Shown in pieces: positions 39,201-50,769 of a stretch of 64,000 bases of DNA. The notes below the pieces were generated by a model. That model saw only the letters and a list, made by a program, of their open reading frames with translations, was not told the DNA's origin and made no database searches. Source of the DNA: Chlorella sorokiniana (taxonomy: Eukaryota; Chlorophyta; Trebouxiophyceae; Chlorellales; Chlorellaceae); assembly GCA_025917655.1 (NCBI GenBank), contig CP084613.1:1240001-1304000 (forward strand), written 5' to 3'. The first letter of the stretch is position 1, and each line of letters begins with the position of its first letter. Both the position numbers and the translations under genes were made by a program.

Positions 39201-42200
39201 ATGCTCCAACCCCGCCCCCACCACCCCCCTCACCCAGACGCGGATGACGTCATGGTACTGCATGTACCGCTCCCCAGCGCCGTCCACGGTGCTGCGACGC
39301 ACATCCACCTCGGGCGCCACCTCAAACACGACGAAGGCGGAGCGGGGCACGCGGGCGAGGTACACCTGCAGGACAGGGGTGGGGTGGGAGTTGAGGAAGA
39401 GGAGGTGTGGAGGATGGCAACCAGTTCCATGCTTGCACAAGCCCAGCATAAGCGGGCAACACAATGGTGCGGTGCGACAGTAGGAGAACAGAGGCGGCGC
39501 GGCCAATCAAGGCCACTGAAGGCAGAGAGGCAGAGAGGCAGCGGCGCCACGGAGGGTGGTGGGCCGGCCATCCACCCCCCTTGCCGCCTTGCCTCTGCGT
39601 GCTGCAGGCCGGGCGCTGCGCCAGTGGGCAGCTTGCGGATAGTGCGAGAGGGGTCGGGGTCAAACTGCCCTGCCCCTACACGCAGGAGCAGCTGCAGCAC
39701 GAGGCGCCTGCGGGCGCAGGAGGGGGCAGGGCCAAGCCGCATGCGGCCTGTGGGGCTCGCCCGCGCTTGGCTGCACGTTGCGGCGGCAGGTCCAAGCGGT
39801 GCAATGAGGGCTGTCGCTCGGCTGGAATCCACAAGGTGCAAGGCTGCCCCCTGCCCCCCCCGCCCACCTGTGCCGCGCCTGCATGCCCATCCACTCGGTC
39901 CATGCCTGGCGGTGGATGTCCAACTCCCACGGCAGCTCGCTGTTTGGGCGGCCCGGGGTGGGTTGGGGGTGGGGGAGCGGGCCGGGGACGTTGATGAATG
40001 TGTGTGGAGGGTGAGGAGAGGAGGGGAGGAGGGGGATGGGGGCAGACGTTGGCTTCCAAGCTTCCAGGCCTGGTGAGATGCACACACTGTCAGGCAGGCC
40101 TCCCAGCCCGAGTGAGCCACCTGAGTGAGCTGACGGGGGAGAGCCCTCTGGGGCTGCCTCGCGAAGGATGGCCGCCACAGCGGCGGCCGGGTCCGCACGA
40201 GCCGCCGCCGCCGCCGCCTCCAGCTGCTCGGGCCAGGTGGGCAGCCGCACCACAGCGGGCATCTCATCCGCCAGATCAGCCCAGCTGTGCTTGCGTGGGC
40301 GGAAGCGGTACAGCGAGCCCGGGTCGGCGGCAGCCAAGGGTGTGGTTGGTCCTGCAGGCTCCTCGCCCTCCCGGATGGCTGCCTGCTGGTGCTGGTGATG
40401 CCCGGTGACAGGCTGGCGGCGTCTTGACCGACGGCGCCCACGCCTGCGCTCTCCAGACGCTGTATGCTCTGTGGCAGGTCGAGGTGGCAGCGGTGAGGTG
40501 CCTGGGGCTGCCAGCGACTGCAGGCCTTCTCCCAGGCAGCGGGTGGCACCCCTGCCTGGAAAGCAGCTGGTTCTTGCTCGCCCTGCCCTGTCCAGACTCC
40601 ATGATGTCCCCCCCCTCTGCACGCACACACGCACACACGCACGCCACCACTACCACCACACCCACGCGACACACAGCCAGCATGCAGACACACACCACCA
40701 CCACATGCCCCACCTGCACTGCTGGCCCCAGCTTGACGTCCAGCATGGCCAGTACCCGCTCCCGCTTGCGCTCAGCCTCTTCGGAGGGGGGTCCCAGCAG
40801 GGTGAGGTCTTGTGCAGCCTGCGGGGCGGCGGGCGCAGGGGGCGTGCGCCATCTTGGTGGCCTGCGACTGCTGCGGCTCAAGCCTGCCTGCCTGCTCGCG
40901 ATGCCCCGGCCCAGGACTGCCCTCTGCAGGCCCCCGCGCGCCCCGCCCCGCACCCGCTCCCAGCGTGCCGCCTCCTGCGCCACCCTGTCAGCGTCCAGCT
41001 GGCGCCTGCCCAGCCCCTCCAGCTGCCCCTCCACAGCTGAGCCCGCGGGGGCGGCGTCAGCAGGCAGGAAGAAGGCGCGGTTGCGTCGCGACACCAGCTG
41101 CAGGCACCAGCGGGGGTGGGGGGTGGGGGGGGTGTCAGGCAGAGGCAGGAAGTGGGGGCAGCCTGTGCCACCCAGCCCGTCGCTCCGTACTTTCTGCCCA
41201 GGAGGCGCATGTCAACAGCCAGCTCCAGTTCTCTGCCGCTGCTCCCCAGACCTGCGGCGCTGCGTCGTAAATCTTCATCACCAGGGTCTTATACACCACC
41301 CCAGCCCGCTCCTTCTGCGCCGCCACCGCGTGCAGCACGGTGTTGCCGGCCGCATCGGTGGCCTCCACATCAGCCCCGCGCGCTATCAGCGCGTCCCACA
41401 CCGCCACCTCGTTCTCGGCCGCAACCTGCAAGGGCGTTTTGCGGGGTTGGGAAGGGGAGATGAGATTAAGGTTGGTAGCGTGCAGCCAAGGGAAGCAGTG
41501 GTGTCTCAGAGGGTGGAGCGCAGCACACTCTGCAGCCCAACCCAACACAGCAGCTGCTTCAGCCAGTGGCTCGGGGCCGGCACCCCTGGCGACAGAGCGT
41601 GCCTTGTGCAGCAGAGGGGTGCCGTGAGGCGGCTGCCGCTCGTGCACGCTGGCTCCAGCATCCAGCAGGCGCAGCAGCAGCGGCAGCGGCGTGCCCCTGG
41701 CTCTGTCGACGAGGCGGTGAAGGTGGAGGCCTGTGCGTGTGTAGGGGGCAGCGAGGAGGTCAAGGGCGTCCGACATAATGGGGAGTGCGTCAGCCTGCAC
41801 GGCGCCTCCTCGGGCGCACAGCGCTCCAAGCAGCTGGGAGGGGCATGTCGGGCGGTGCACCACCCACCCGCAGCGGAGAAGACTGGCTCTTCCAGCAGCA
41901 CATCCAGCAGCGGCACGTTGCGGCGTCCACAGCCGCCTGCCCCAGCGTGCGCCGCGCCGACTCCTCTGCCAGCAGCGGGTCCAGAGTGCGGCCCCGGTGG
42001 GCCTGCAGCCAGCGGCGCAGCAGCGCAGCGTCGGCGGGGCGCTGGCTGGGGTTCAGCAGCGCTGCCGTGTCCTGCGGCTGCCAGTGCTGCAGGAAGGCGG
42101 CCTCGATCGCCCGCAGCTGCTGCTGTTCCTCCGCCTCCTCCTCGCTGGCTGGGGCAGCAGCTTCTGCACCGTCGTTGGAGCTGGCGTCCCCCGCGGGCAG

Positions 42201-45200
42201 CTTGAGCAGCAGGCGCAGCAGCGGCGAGCGCCCCTCGCTCTGCGAGGTGGGGCGGGAGCCCTGCATGCGCAGCAGGGCAGCGGTGCGCTGCATTTGTGTG
42301 TTGCTGGCCACACAATCTGGGCCGCCTTAGGCACCATCCCAAGCCACACATACGGGCCCCCAATCCCCCCCATCCTCCTGCCCACCCACCAAGCCCAGCA
42401 GCAGTTCCGCCAGCGGCAGCGAGGCGCGGGCTACTGCCAGGTGCAGCAGCGAGTTGCCCCCTGGTCCGTCAGCGTGTTGAGGGTGCGGGGCAGGTGGTCG
42501 GCGGGAATGGCGCCCAGCATGGACTCCAGCAGCTCCAGCTGCCTGCGCAGCGCGGCGCAGGCAGGGAAGGGGGCAGCAGGCTGCGTGAACCAGGCCACAG
42601 CCAGCAATGCGTCGCAAAGCTGAGCGCTGCCAGGCCTCCCTTTCCTCAATAAGGTTCACAATTGAACTCCATGCCTGCACCCCCGGCCCCCCACCCGTTT
42701 GCTGCGGCCAGGTGCAGCGCCGAGGTGGCCTTGCCGTGCTGGCGCGTGCGCAGTGCTGGATCAGCCCCCGCATCCAGCAGCAGGCGTGCCATGTCAGCGG
42801 CGCCGGCGGCCACAGCCCTGCGGAGGAAAGGAACATGCAAGGCGGGGCTTTTTCTGGGACGCACGCTGGTGGATTCACAAGCACAAACCGCGGCGGAAGG
42901 CGTGACGGCCGAGCAGGCTGGAGCCGCCCATGCTGGTCACCTGTGCAGCGCGGTGGCTCCATCACACACTTCATTCACGTGCTCAGCCAGGCCTGATAGA
43001 GAGAGCGGGGTTGAAACCAAAACAGCGAGCTGTGGTCAGCTGCGTGACCACTGTGCTGTGAGGAGGCGGACAAGCAATCGGCTAGCATAAACGCAGGCGG
43101 CCCGCGTTCAGGCCGCCACATAGCGGCTGCCCGCAAACGCCCTTCTCCACCTGCTGCCTCGGGCTTGCCCTTCTTTGCGTGCGCCAGCAGCTGGGGGCAC
43201 CATGCCCGCGTGGCCCTGCTCGAGAGCAAGGCACAGCGGCGCCCAGGCCTTGGCCCCCACCGGCAGAGACCACCGGGATGAGTGGCGCAGGATCTGGCAT
43301 GTCGGGATGGGGGAGGGGAGGGGTAAGGCGGAGGGGGCGTTACGAGCTGGGCCATGCGGGGCAAGCAAGCAGAGGCACCAAGGCCTGGCATGGCGTTCCC
43401 CTGGTGCAGAGAAGGCTGGCGGCCGCAGCTGGCTGCCACCCCTGCTCGCCTGCCCCAGCACATCCAGCCGGTTGGCCCGTATGGCCAGCGAGACAGCGGT
43501 GGCGCCGTCTGCGGGGGAGGCCTCGTCCACGCCCAGCGCCCTGAACCTGGCGGCCGGCTCCACCAGCAGCGCCACGAGGGCCTTGGGGTGGCCGCAGCGC
43601 AGGGCGGTGACCAGGGGGGCCTGCCAAGGGCCAGGGTGTGGGGCAGGGCAGGCAAGCGTGTGTGTGCAGGAGGGAAAGAACAGGGCAGGGGTCAGGCCGG
43701 CCCGCCCTGCACCGAGCTCACTCTGTGGGAGCCAGCACGCAGCGAGGGTCCAGCTTCACCGCCTTGTCCAACACATCCAGGCAGCCTGCGGTGTGGCGGG
43801 GCCAGCGGCAGCCGCGGCACGTGGGACAGACTGGACGCCCCGCGCCTGCACGGTCAGCGGCTGGCAGCTTAAAGCAGACCAGCGCAGAGCAGCGCCCCGC
43901 CGCCGCCCACCCCGCTCGATCCACTCGTGCATGAGCGCCCGCTGGCGCGCAGGCCCTCCAAGTCGGCGCGGGCTGCCTCCCCGCTCCAGGGCCCCCTCCT
44001 CGCGCACCAGCACAGACACGAGGCGGGCAAAGTCCAGGGCATGGCGGCGAGCGCCCTCGAACTCTTTAGTGTACTGCCTGCAGGCACGAGAGCGGGCGTG
44101 CGCTGCGTGTGTGTATGTTGGGCAGGGGTGACGTGCCGAGCCCTGTGCCGTGCAGACGCCCACGGGGCGACGGCCATCTGCGGTGGCCATGCGGCAGCTG
44201 CAGAAGACACCCTGCATCGGCTCGCTTGTCCTCACTTGTTCTCCCGCTCGATCTCGTTCACAAGATCGATGCCGCCGGTGGCCCGGATGGCCAGCGCATA
44301 GCATGCGTGCATGTAGTCTGCAGGCAGTCGTGGCGGCATGCCAGGAAATGAGCAGGGCACGGCTGCATAGTGGCACATGGTGCCCATCAGAAGCGGTACA
44401 TTTGAGGGGCTGCACACGATCCCCCTGGGGCGGCCCCGGTTCTGCACACCGTCAAAGTGGCGCACGGTCCAGGGCAGGCCCGGCACGCTGCCCGGCAGGC
44501 GCTGGTCTCTGCTGGCCAGAATGATCTGCAGGGAGGTGGGGGCAACTGGGGTGGGTGGCAGTGCAATGAGCCTTGCACAATCTAAGCTCCAGAGGCAAGG
44601 ACGCGAACTATCACACAGCATCTGCACAAGCTTGCCGCAGCCAGAAACTGCTCAAAGCCATCCTGCAGAGTGCCCACGCCCTCCCAATCCCAGCTCAAGA
44701 TTCCCAGCCACGACACCTGCCTGGTTGGTTTCGCTGAACAGGCCCGAATGCAGCAGGTGCACGTCGCCAAGAGAGCCCGCGGAGCACGCCGCCGCAAAGC
44801 TCGAGAGCAGTGCGGTGAACGCCTCTAGCTTGTCGGAGCTTGTGGCGGCCCTGCGACAGGCCGTTCACCATGACAAATCGTGGCAGCAAAGGCGCGCAAT
44901 CCAACACAAGAGGGAGGCTGTGGGCTGTGCATGAGTATGCCCCCTACAAGGGCGCTGCAGCAGGCGGCGGCCTCACCGCAGCCCAGCATTCTCTTCCTCC
45001 GCCCTGCGCTTGGCCGCCTCCCGCGCCTCCCGCGCTTTGGACCGCTCCTCCTGCTTCTTGAGGTAGCGCTTCTCGTCCCTGCGGTACAGGAGGTGCCGCA
45101 CGAGCGGTGCATGCTTTGCGCCGTGCTGGCAAACCCCGGGAGGGAGACGGGGGGCATGGAAGCAGAGCATGCAGCGCGTCGAGGCCCATCCAGCCTTGGC

Positions 45201-46071
45201 AGCCCTATCCGCCCCTGCCTGGCCTGGCCGCCCTTGTGCCCACCTGGCGCTGACTTTCTTGCGGGGGCCTCCCCGCAGTGACTGGGCTGCACGCTCACGT
45301 GCGCCCACCCCTTGCCGTGCCCCAAACTGCACGTGCTTCCCCACAGCTTCCTGCAATGCGCCGGTGGCGCCCGCTACACGCGTCCCAGCCACCGCCGCAG
45401 CATCCTGGAGGCGCCCCAGCAGCGCCCCCAAGGCGCCGCCGGCGCCGGGCGCCGCCGCCAGCGGCGTCACCCACACCGCTGCCGCCGTCCAGCTCCTTGA
45501 GCGCTGCGTCCACTGCAACTTGCTCTGCATCCTGGTCCACTCTGGAATCGGGGTGCCCCTGAACTCCGCCCGGTGCTGAGCTGGCTGCGGCGGCGGCAGA
45601 GCCAGCGGCCTCGCTGTCGGCGCCAGCGCCCCCAGGCTGGCGGCCTCCTCTGCCTCCCCTGCTTCCTCCGCATCCTGGAACACGTCGTCCTCCAGCTCGT
45701 CCAGATCTTCAAACCAGTCGGTGACGCCCTCTGCATGCTCTGGGAGGGCTTCCTGGGCGGGACCACTGGCACCCGGTGCCTCAAACACCCGCTCCCCTGC
45801 AGGCGGGAACACACTCGCTGGGCACCCGAGAGACGAGGGGTAGCCAAGCAGGGCACACACCGGCGGATGCACGCAGCCGCTTCTGGCTGCGCACTGGCCC
45901 ACCTGCAGCATGCAGCGCTGCCTCGATAGCTGCCGTTGCAAGCTGAGACGCGACCAGCGCAGCCTCTTGGTCTACCAAGGCTGAGCCGTCGTCGGTGCTG
46001 CCACCCTCGCCTGCCGCCGAGTCGGCCTGGCGGTGCATGGCAGACAAGAAAACATGCTTGAATGAATCCAT
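33256..46071 (-). CDS. TRANK1-like giant protein: ankyrin repeats plus UvrD-type SF1 helicase
   Basis: A very large multi-exon gene. From the start (MDSFKHVFLSAMHRQADSAA) comes an acidic region, a coiled coil (EKRYLKKQEERSKAREAREA, about 45000-45090), and a helical region (DYMHACYALAIRATGGIDLV). Ankyrin repeats span about 41280-43760 (GNSLLHLAVARASLPLAELL, TPLQVAAENEVAVWDALIAR). A superfamily-1 helicase follows: Walker A GRSGTGKTT (about 38150-38190), DEVQD split by an intron (about 36310/36055), LCGDTCQTIARGIGFRFTDV, NYRTH (about 35820), VPQAKGLEFN (about 35130), DVFILNFFADSPCKEEWRVL, and ELKHLYTAVTRAKNAVVFFD. A TPR-like tail (AAAATCYRKAGNASRAQACA) ends at 33256. The order matches vertebrate TRANK1. 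Splice phases link the N-terminal exons to the ankyrin part, so I call one gene, though a split is possible. Several one-base slips occur. Cellular role is unknown. Confidence 0.72.
37581..37606 (+). repeat. (CA)n microsatellite in a TRANK1-like intron
   Basis: Thirteen CA units in an intron. Shorter CA/GT tracts at about 36130, 36500 and 38030 lie in other introns of the same gene. Confidence 0.9.
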
Positions 46072-46459
46072 TTGGCCTTCTGTGACCTCAGGGGGCGATC
46101 GGGCCCGCCCCGCGCCAGGGTTTCCGAGGGGTCCTGTGCTGGCCCTTCGTGTTGCATTACAACGGCTTGTGAGGGCGTTGGAAACCCTATCCTGAAGCCA
46201 TCCCCCAAAAGCGACCCCAAAGTGCGAGATAGGTTCTCAAGATGGGCGCTCAAGGGTGGAGAGGCAGCGGTTGGAATATGATTGAACAAGGTTTGATGCA
46301 AGAAGGTAATCGTGATTGCCACAGCCTCAATCTCCTCATGCCAGGCGTGTCGGCAGGTGTGGCAGGACAACTTGGTAAAGTTTGCGAGCGGGGCCTCATT
46401 TGCCGCTTCCCCGTTGTTTCGGTTGCGATCGCTATGAACCTAGAAGTGTAGGTACGCCC
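46072..46459. promoter_or_regulatory. Divergent region, TRANK1-like / MIF4G-GYF-RING gene
   Basis: 388 bases between divergent start codons. No gene or clear core promoter motif was seen. Confidence 0.4.
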
Positions 46460-49400
46460 ATGATATCCAAGGCGGGGGCCATGGAGCTCATCAGCTCTGC
46501 GCTTGGCGAACCGGCAGGAGAGGAAGCCGCGCAGCTCATACAAAAGCTTCAGGATGGGGGTACTCCCGATGATCTGCACCAGACAGCCCTGGCGCTCTAC
46601 CTGCACGCCTGCAGCGGCACCGAGCCCGACCCGGTGGCCGCTGCGATGCTGCTGGACAGGCAAGCCAGCGCCATGTTTGACCAAGCGTGGAACTTTGAGA
46701 GCCAATTGAAGTGGTGCCTTTGATGAGATTCGAACTCGTCCACACGGCATGCTCTCGCAGGACGCTTCAAGACTTGCCAGCCGAGCAGGGGCGCGTGCTG
46801 CGCCGCCAGCTGCTTGAAACTGCCGGCTCGCAGTTTGAAGCAGGTGGGCCGGGTTTTGGAGACGTCTGTGCATGAGATGCGCGTGAGCCATCCAATGGAC
46901 ATGCACCAGTGTTGCCAGCTTTCCACATTCCCACGTCACAGGAGGCGGCGCACGGCCCGCCATCTGCGCTCTGCTGTGCGAGCTGCTCCTGCTGGAGGCC
47001 ATCCCCGAAACCGTGGTGCACGACTGCCTGGAGCAGCTGTTGTGGGACGTGAGCGCAGCGCGCACAGCGTGCCGACGACGACGCCATGCGCCGCGCTGTA
47101 CAGGGGCAGCCGGGCTGGGCAGCCAGGCTGGGAAGCGGGAGGCTGCGCCTGGCGGCGCCTCACGCCTGCCCTTGCCGGCCTTGGCCCTGCAGATTCGCGA
47201 GCCGGACCCCGGGGACGTGGCCTGCGCGTGCTCCATCCTGCAGGCGGCAGGGCCCCTGCTGGACGCGTCTGACATGGGTGAGCCTGCTGCAGGGGGCGGC
47301 GCCACAGCAGCCGCACCGATTCGGCTCCGCGGCGGGTTGGCAGGTGGGGTTGCAGGGATCCAGCGGCTGGAGTCTGCATGCCAATGCTCCCAGTGCTCCC
47401 ACGCCCCCTGGATTCCCTCCCATGCCCCGCAGACGGCGCGGATGAGCTCATGGATAGCCTGTTTGAGCGGCTGCGCCAGCTGGCAGCCGCCGGCGTGCTG
47501 CCGCATGAGCAGCACCAGGCTGTGCGGGCGGTGGTGAGGCAGCGCGCGGCCGGCTGGCCCGACACGCCGGCCTTGGGCGAGGGCAACGCCCGCTGGTGCT
47601 GCTGCAGAAGGGCGGCGGTAGCGGCGGCCAGCAAGGGGTTGGGGAGGACTGGCGCTCCGTGCTGGACGCGAGAGCCAGCGGCGGCGGCGGCAAGGTGCAG
47701 GACAGCGCCAGGGCGGCAGCAGGCGGGGCGCCCCATGCGCACGGGGAGCTGCCAGCTGGTGAGCACAGCGCCGACGGCGAGCAGCCGCCCAGCCAGGGCA
47801 GCGGCGAGGCCGAGAAGGAAGCGGCGGTGCGGCGCGTGCTGGCCGCAGCGCCCGGCGGCGCCGCCTGGGACGTGGCGACCCTGGTGCTGCAGGTGCGGCA
47901 GCAGCGCGCGCTGGACCTGGGGGCGGCCGCCGACGCGGAGCGCCTGCTGCGTGCGCTGCTGGATCACGCCGCGGCCTCCGCTCTGGCAGCCGGCGGCGGC
48001 GGCCCCGTGCTGGCCGAGATGCCCGCCGCTGTAGCCAGCGCCGCTGACCTGGCGGCTGAGCTGGGCAGCCAGTGGCCCGCTGCTGCTGCGGCGGCCCCTG
48101 CGGTGCTGGGCGCCGCGCTGAAGCGCCGCGACGAGGCGCGCAGCCCCGCCGCACGGCAGCACCTGGCACTGCTCATGCTGCTGGCGGGGCTGCTGGCGCG
48201 GCGCGGCGCCCTGCCCGAGCAGCAGCTGCACACCATGCTGGAGCAGCTGGCGCGGCAGGTCGGGGAGGGGAGGGGTGTCCCTCTGGCGGCAGCCTGGCCT
48301 TCGCTTCTGCCTGCTTGTGCGCACCGGTTTGCCCGCGGTTTTCGTCTTTCTGCTCCGGCCTGTATGCCACGCCTGCTTGCCAGCTCTCCTGAGCCGCCGG
48401 CCTGCCCAAACCCCCTGCTTCCTTGCAGGTGATGAAGCCCAGCCCCGCCGACGTCGCCTGCCTGTGCGGCCTGCTGCGGGGCGCGGGCCCTGCCGCCGAG
48501 GCCAAGAAGGGGCGGTGGTGGCAGGCGGCGGCCCAGCTGGCGGCCAGCCCCAACGTCGGCGCGGAGCAGCAGCGCGACCTGCAGCACCTCCTGCTGCTGC
48601 GCCAGCACGGCTGGGACGCTGCTGCAGCAGGCGTCGCATCCAGGGAGCTGGAGGCGAAGCGCAAGGCGGAGGCTGCGGAGGCCGCCGTGGCCGAGGCCGC
48701 CCGGCAGCGGCATGCGCACGAGGAGGCCGCAGCCAGGGCGGCGGCAGAGGCGGCCAAGGCGGAGGAGCAGGTCAAGGCAGCGGCAGCAAAGCTGGCGCAG
48801 CTGCAGCGCCGGCTTCAGGAGATCGAAGCGGCGTTAGCCGCTGGGCAGGCCGCGCAGCGTGCCGCCGGCCGCCGCCGAAGCCGCCGCCAGGCGTCGAGCC
48901 GAGGATGACCGCGCGGCGACGGCGACCCGGCGCCAGGCGGCCGACGCGCAGGCCGAGGCGGCTCGGGCGCAGCAGGCGGCCGCAGAGGCTGCGGCGACAG
49001 CGGAGGCGGCGGGGGCACAGCAGGCGTGGGCGGCGCGGTCGCAGCGGGCCGCCACTGGCTGTACGCCTTCAGCGGCGGGGCGGTGTACGGGCCCGTGGCT
49101 GCTGCTGAGCTGGTGGCTTGGCTGTACGAGGATGTGATGCTGGGGCAGACGCTGCAGGTGAGCCAGGGAGCGGTGCGTGTTTGTCTTTTGGGGGAGACTG
49201 GTGGGACAGGGGGCTATGGCGATCGTGGGGGCTGGAGGCGGCGCCTGGGGGTGCATGGTATGTGGGGTCTCCAAACTGGGAGGTGCGCACGCGATGCATG
49301 CAACCAAGCAGCACACGTGTGTGTTCAGCTGAACCCCAGTCAAACCCCACCCATTGCCTGTGCGTGGTCCAGGTGCTGCGTGTGGGGGAGGACAGCTGGG

Positions 49401-50386
49401 GGCTGCTGAGTGGGCGCCTGGATGACGTGAGGCGGGAGCTGCCGCCGATGCCGCACGCGCGGGTGAGCGGGCTGGCGGCAGCGCTGGCCGGGCAACGTAG
49501 CAGCAACGCAGCGCCTGGAGAGAGCAGCTCTGTCGACTTGACCAGTGCGGTGCTGGGGATCAACCTTTGGCTGTTGGGCAGGCGCTGGCTGCCACCGCCA
49601 GCTGTGCCACCCCGCTCTGCAGGGCGCGCCCAGCAATCAGACAGCATCCACAACAGGGGTCCGTGGCACAGGGGCCGGTGGCGGTGGCCATGTATGGCGT
49701 GGTGCTGGGCAGGGCAGCGACGGCAGGGGCCGCGGGCGAGGGGGCAGAGGGCCCGCAGAGCCGGCGTTGAAGGGGCGGGGCAGGGGCCCTGGCGGCAGAG
49801 ACGGCGGCCGGGCCGGCAGGGGTGGCAGGCACGAGGGTCACGGCCACAGGCAGCCCCCACAGCAGCAGTACCAGCCACAGACTGCCAAGCCACAGCAGCA
49901 GTACCAGCCACAGTCTGCCAAGCCGCAGCAGCAGTACCAGCCACAGTCTGCCAAGCCGCAGCAGCAGCCGCAACCTGCGGCTCCGCCGCCCTTCGAAGGG
50001 CTGGAGGACTTGCTGCCGCACCTGTTTGTCGTCCAATCGCCTCAAGTCCAGCCCACAAGCACCCCAGACCCCAGCCTGCACACTGGCGGCAGCGCTGGCG
50101 TCTGCCCGAGCTGCCACTTGCGCGAGTCGGCGCACCGCTGGGAACCCTGCGGGCACGGGGGGCACTGCTCTGGTGGGCTGCCTGCTGCTGCTCCGATTAA
50201 TGACATCCGCGGCAAGCGCTGCTCCCAGCAGGCGTTGCTTGCTGGGGTGCTGGGCCACCTGCTGGGCACCTGCTGGCGCTGTCCCTTGCAGACTGCATGA
50301 TTGATGGCCTGAGCTCCGAGGAGTTGCTGGCCAACTGCCCGAGCTGCCTTGTTTGCCGCACTCCTGCGCAGTCCTACCACCGGTGA
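46460..50386 (+). CDS. MIF4G-like, coiled-coil, GYF and RING-finger protein
   Basis: Unrecognised architecture. Exons include 46460-46710, 46761-46843, 46942-47048, 47193-47277, 47433-48258, 48429-49157 and 49373 onward; the last starts near 50292. Two helical blocks look like MIF4G repeats and share a motif: IREPDPGDVACACSILQAAG and VMKPSPADVACLCGLLRGAG, each followed by a block ending RAAGWPD or RQHGWDA. A long Ala/Glu coiled coil follows (about 48650-49030), then a GYF-like domain (HWLYAFSGGAVYGPVAAAEL). After this come an RG/Gln/Pro-rich region and a C-terminal RING-type finger (CPSCHLRESAHRWEPCGHGG and CPSCLVCRTP). Family logic suggests RNA or translation-factor binding joined to ubiquitin ligation. 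One-base slips occur near 47590, 48870 and 49040. The start is the first ATG in frame; one at 46481 is also possible. Confidence 0.68.
46711..46760 (-). repeat. 50-base intron that is an antisense tRNA 3'-half copy
   Basis: This is the first intron of the MIF4G-GYF-RING gene, and both splice sites keep the frame (AA|G ACG). Read on the minus strand it contains a T-arm (ACGAG TTCGAAT CTCAT, one mispair), a 3' acceptor strand CAAAGGC, discriminator A, then CCA at its very end. The upstream part (GAGAGCATGCCGTGTGG) looks like a long variable arm, as in Leu or Ser tRNAs. No matching 5' half is present. Confidence 0.55.
49858..49960 (+). repeat. Three in-frame 33-base repeats encoding PQQQYQPQ(S/T)AK
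   Basis: A coding minisatellite in the Gln/Pro-rich region of the MIF4G-GYF-RING protein, with unit starts 33 bases apart (GTACC at 49868, 49901, 49934). It adds 11 residues per copy. Confidence 0.85.
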
Positions 50387-50769
50387 GGGCATTGTGCCTG
50401 CGTTGATGCCAAAGCTGCTATTGCTCATGTATTTGGATCACAACCTGCACCCTGATCCCCCAACGCTTGCAGTATGTAAGGTTGCACCGGCGGTCGAAGG
50501 ACGCCGTGCAAGTGGGTGCTAGCCCACTAGGCAGCACAACCGTGCAGCGCTTGCAAGCCACTTCGTCAATCTGAATGCATGTGCAGCTTGTAATTAGATG
50601 GTGGTTTTGTGGCAATAAATTGGCTATGTTCAAATGGCACAAGCAATTGGAAAGTCGACGGCCTTTGAAACTTCCGTCTTGCTGAGGTTCTGCGCTTGTT
50701 TCTCTGCGACCGTTTTACCACTAAGTTGACGGGCACCAGCACAACATCATCCAGTTGATACGAGGCGGG
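50387..50769. other. Gap between MIF4G-GYF-RING and CAP genes, with TGTAA at 50475-50479
   Basis: TGTAA lies about 90 bases after the upstream stop and is the likely polyadenylation signal. The rest is the promoter side of the CAP gene. No other gene is seen. Confidence 0.45.

Noticed and set aside
43900-46071. Treating the N-terminal exons of the TRANK1-like locus as a separate gene
   Set aside because: Donor and acceptor phases join cleanly from the start codon through the coiled coil to the exons before the ankyrin repeats. No stop plus polyadenylation signal intervenes. Kept as a stated uncertainty.
46711-46740. Primer-binding site of an LTR retrotransposon
   Set aside because: TGG plus tRNA complement fits, but the match extends far past 18 bases, no LTR or polymerase sequence flanks it, and it is bounded by working splice sites.
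46250-48169. 639-codon open frame on the minus strand
   Set aside because: Antisense to the MIF4G-GYF-RING exons and compositionally biased.
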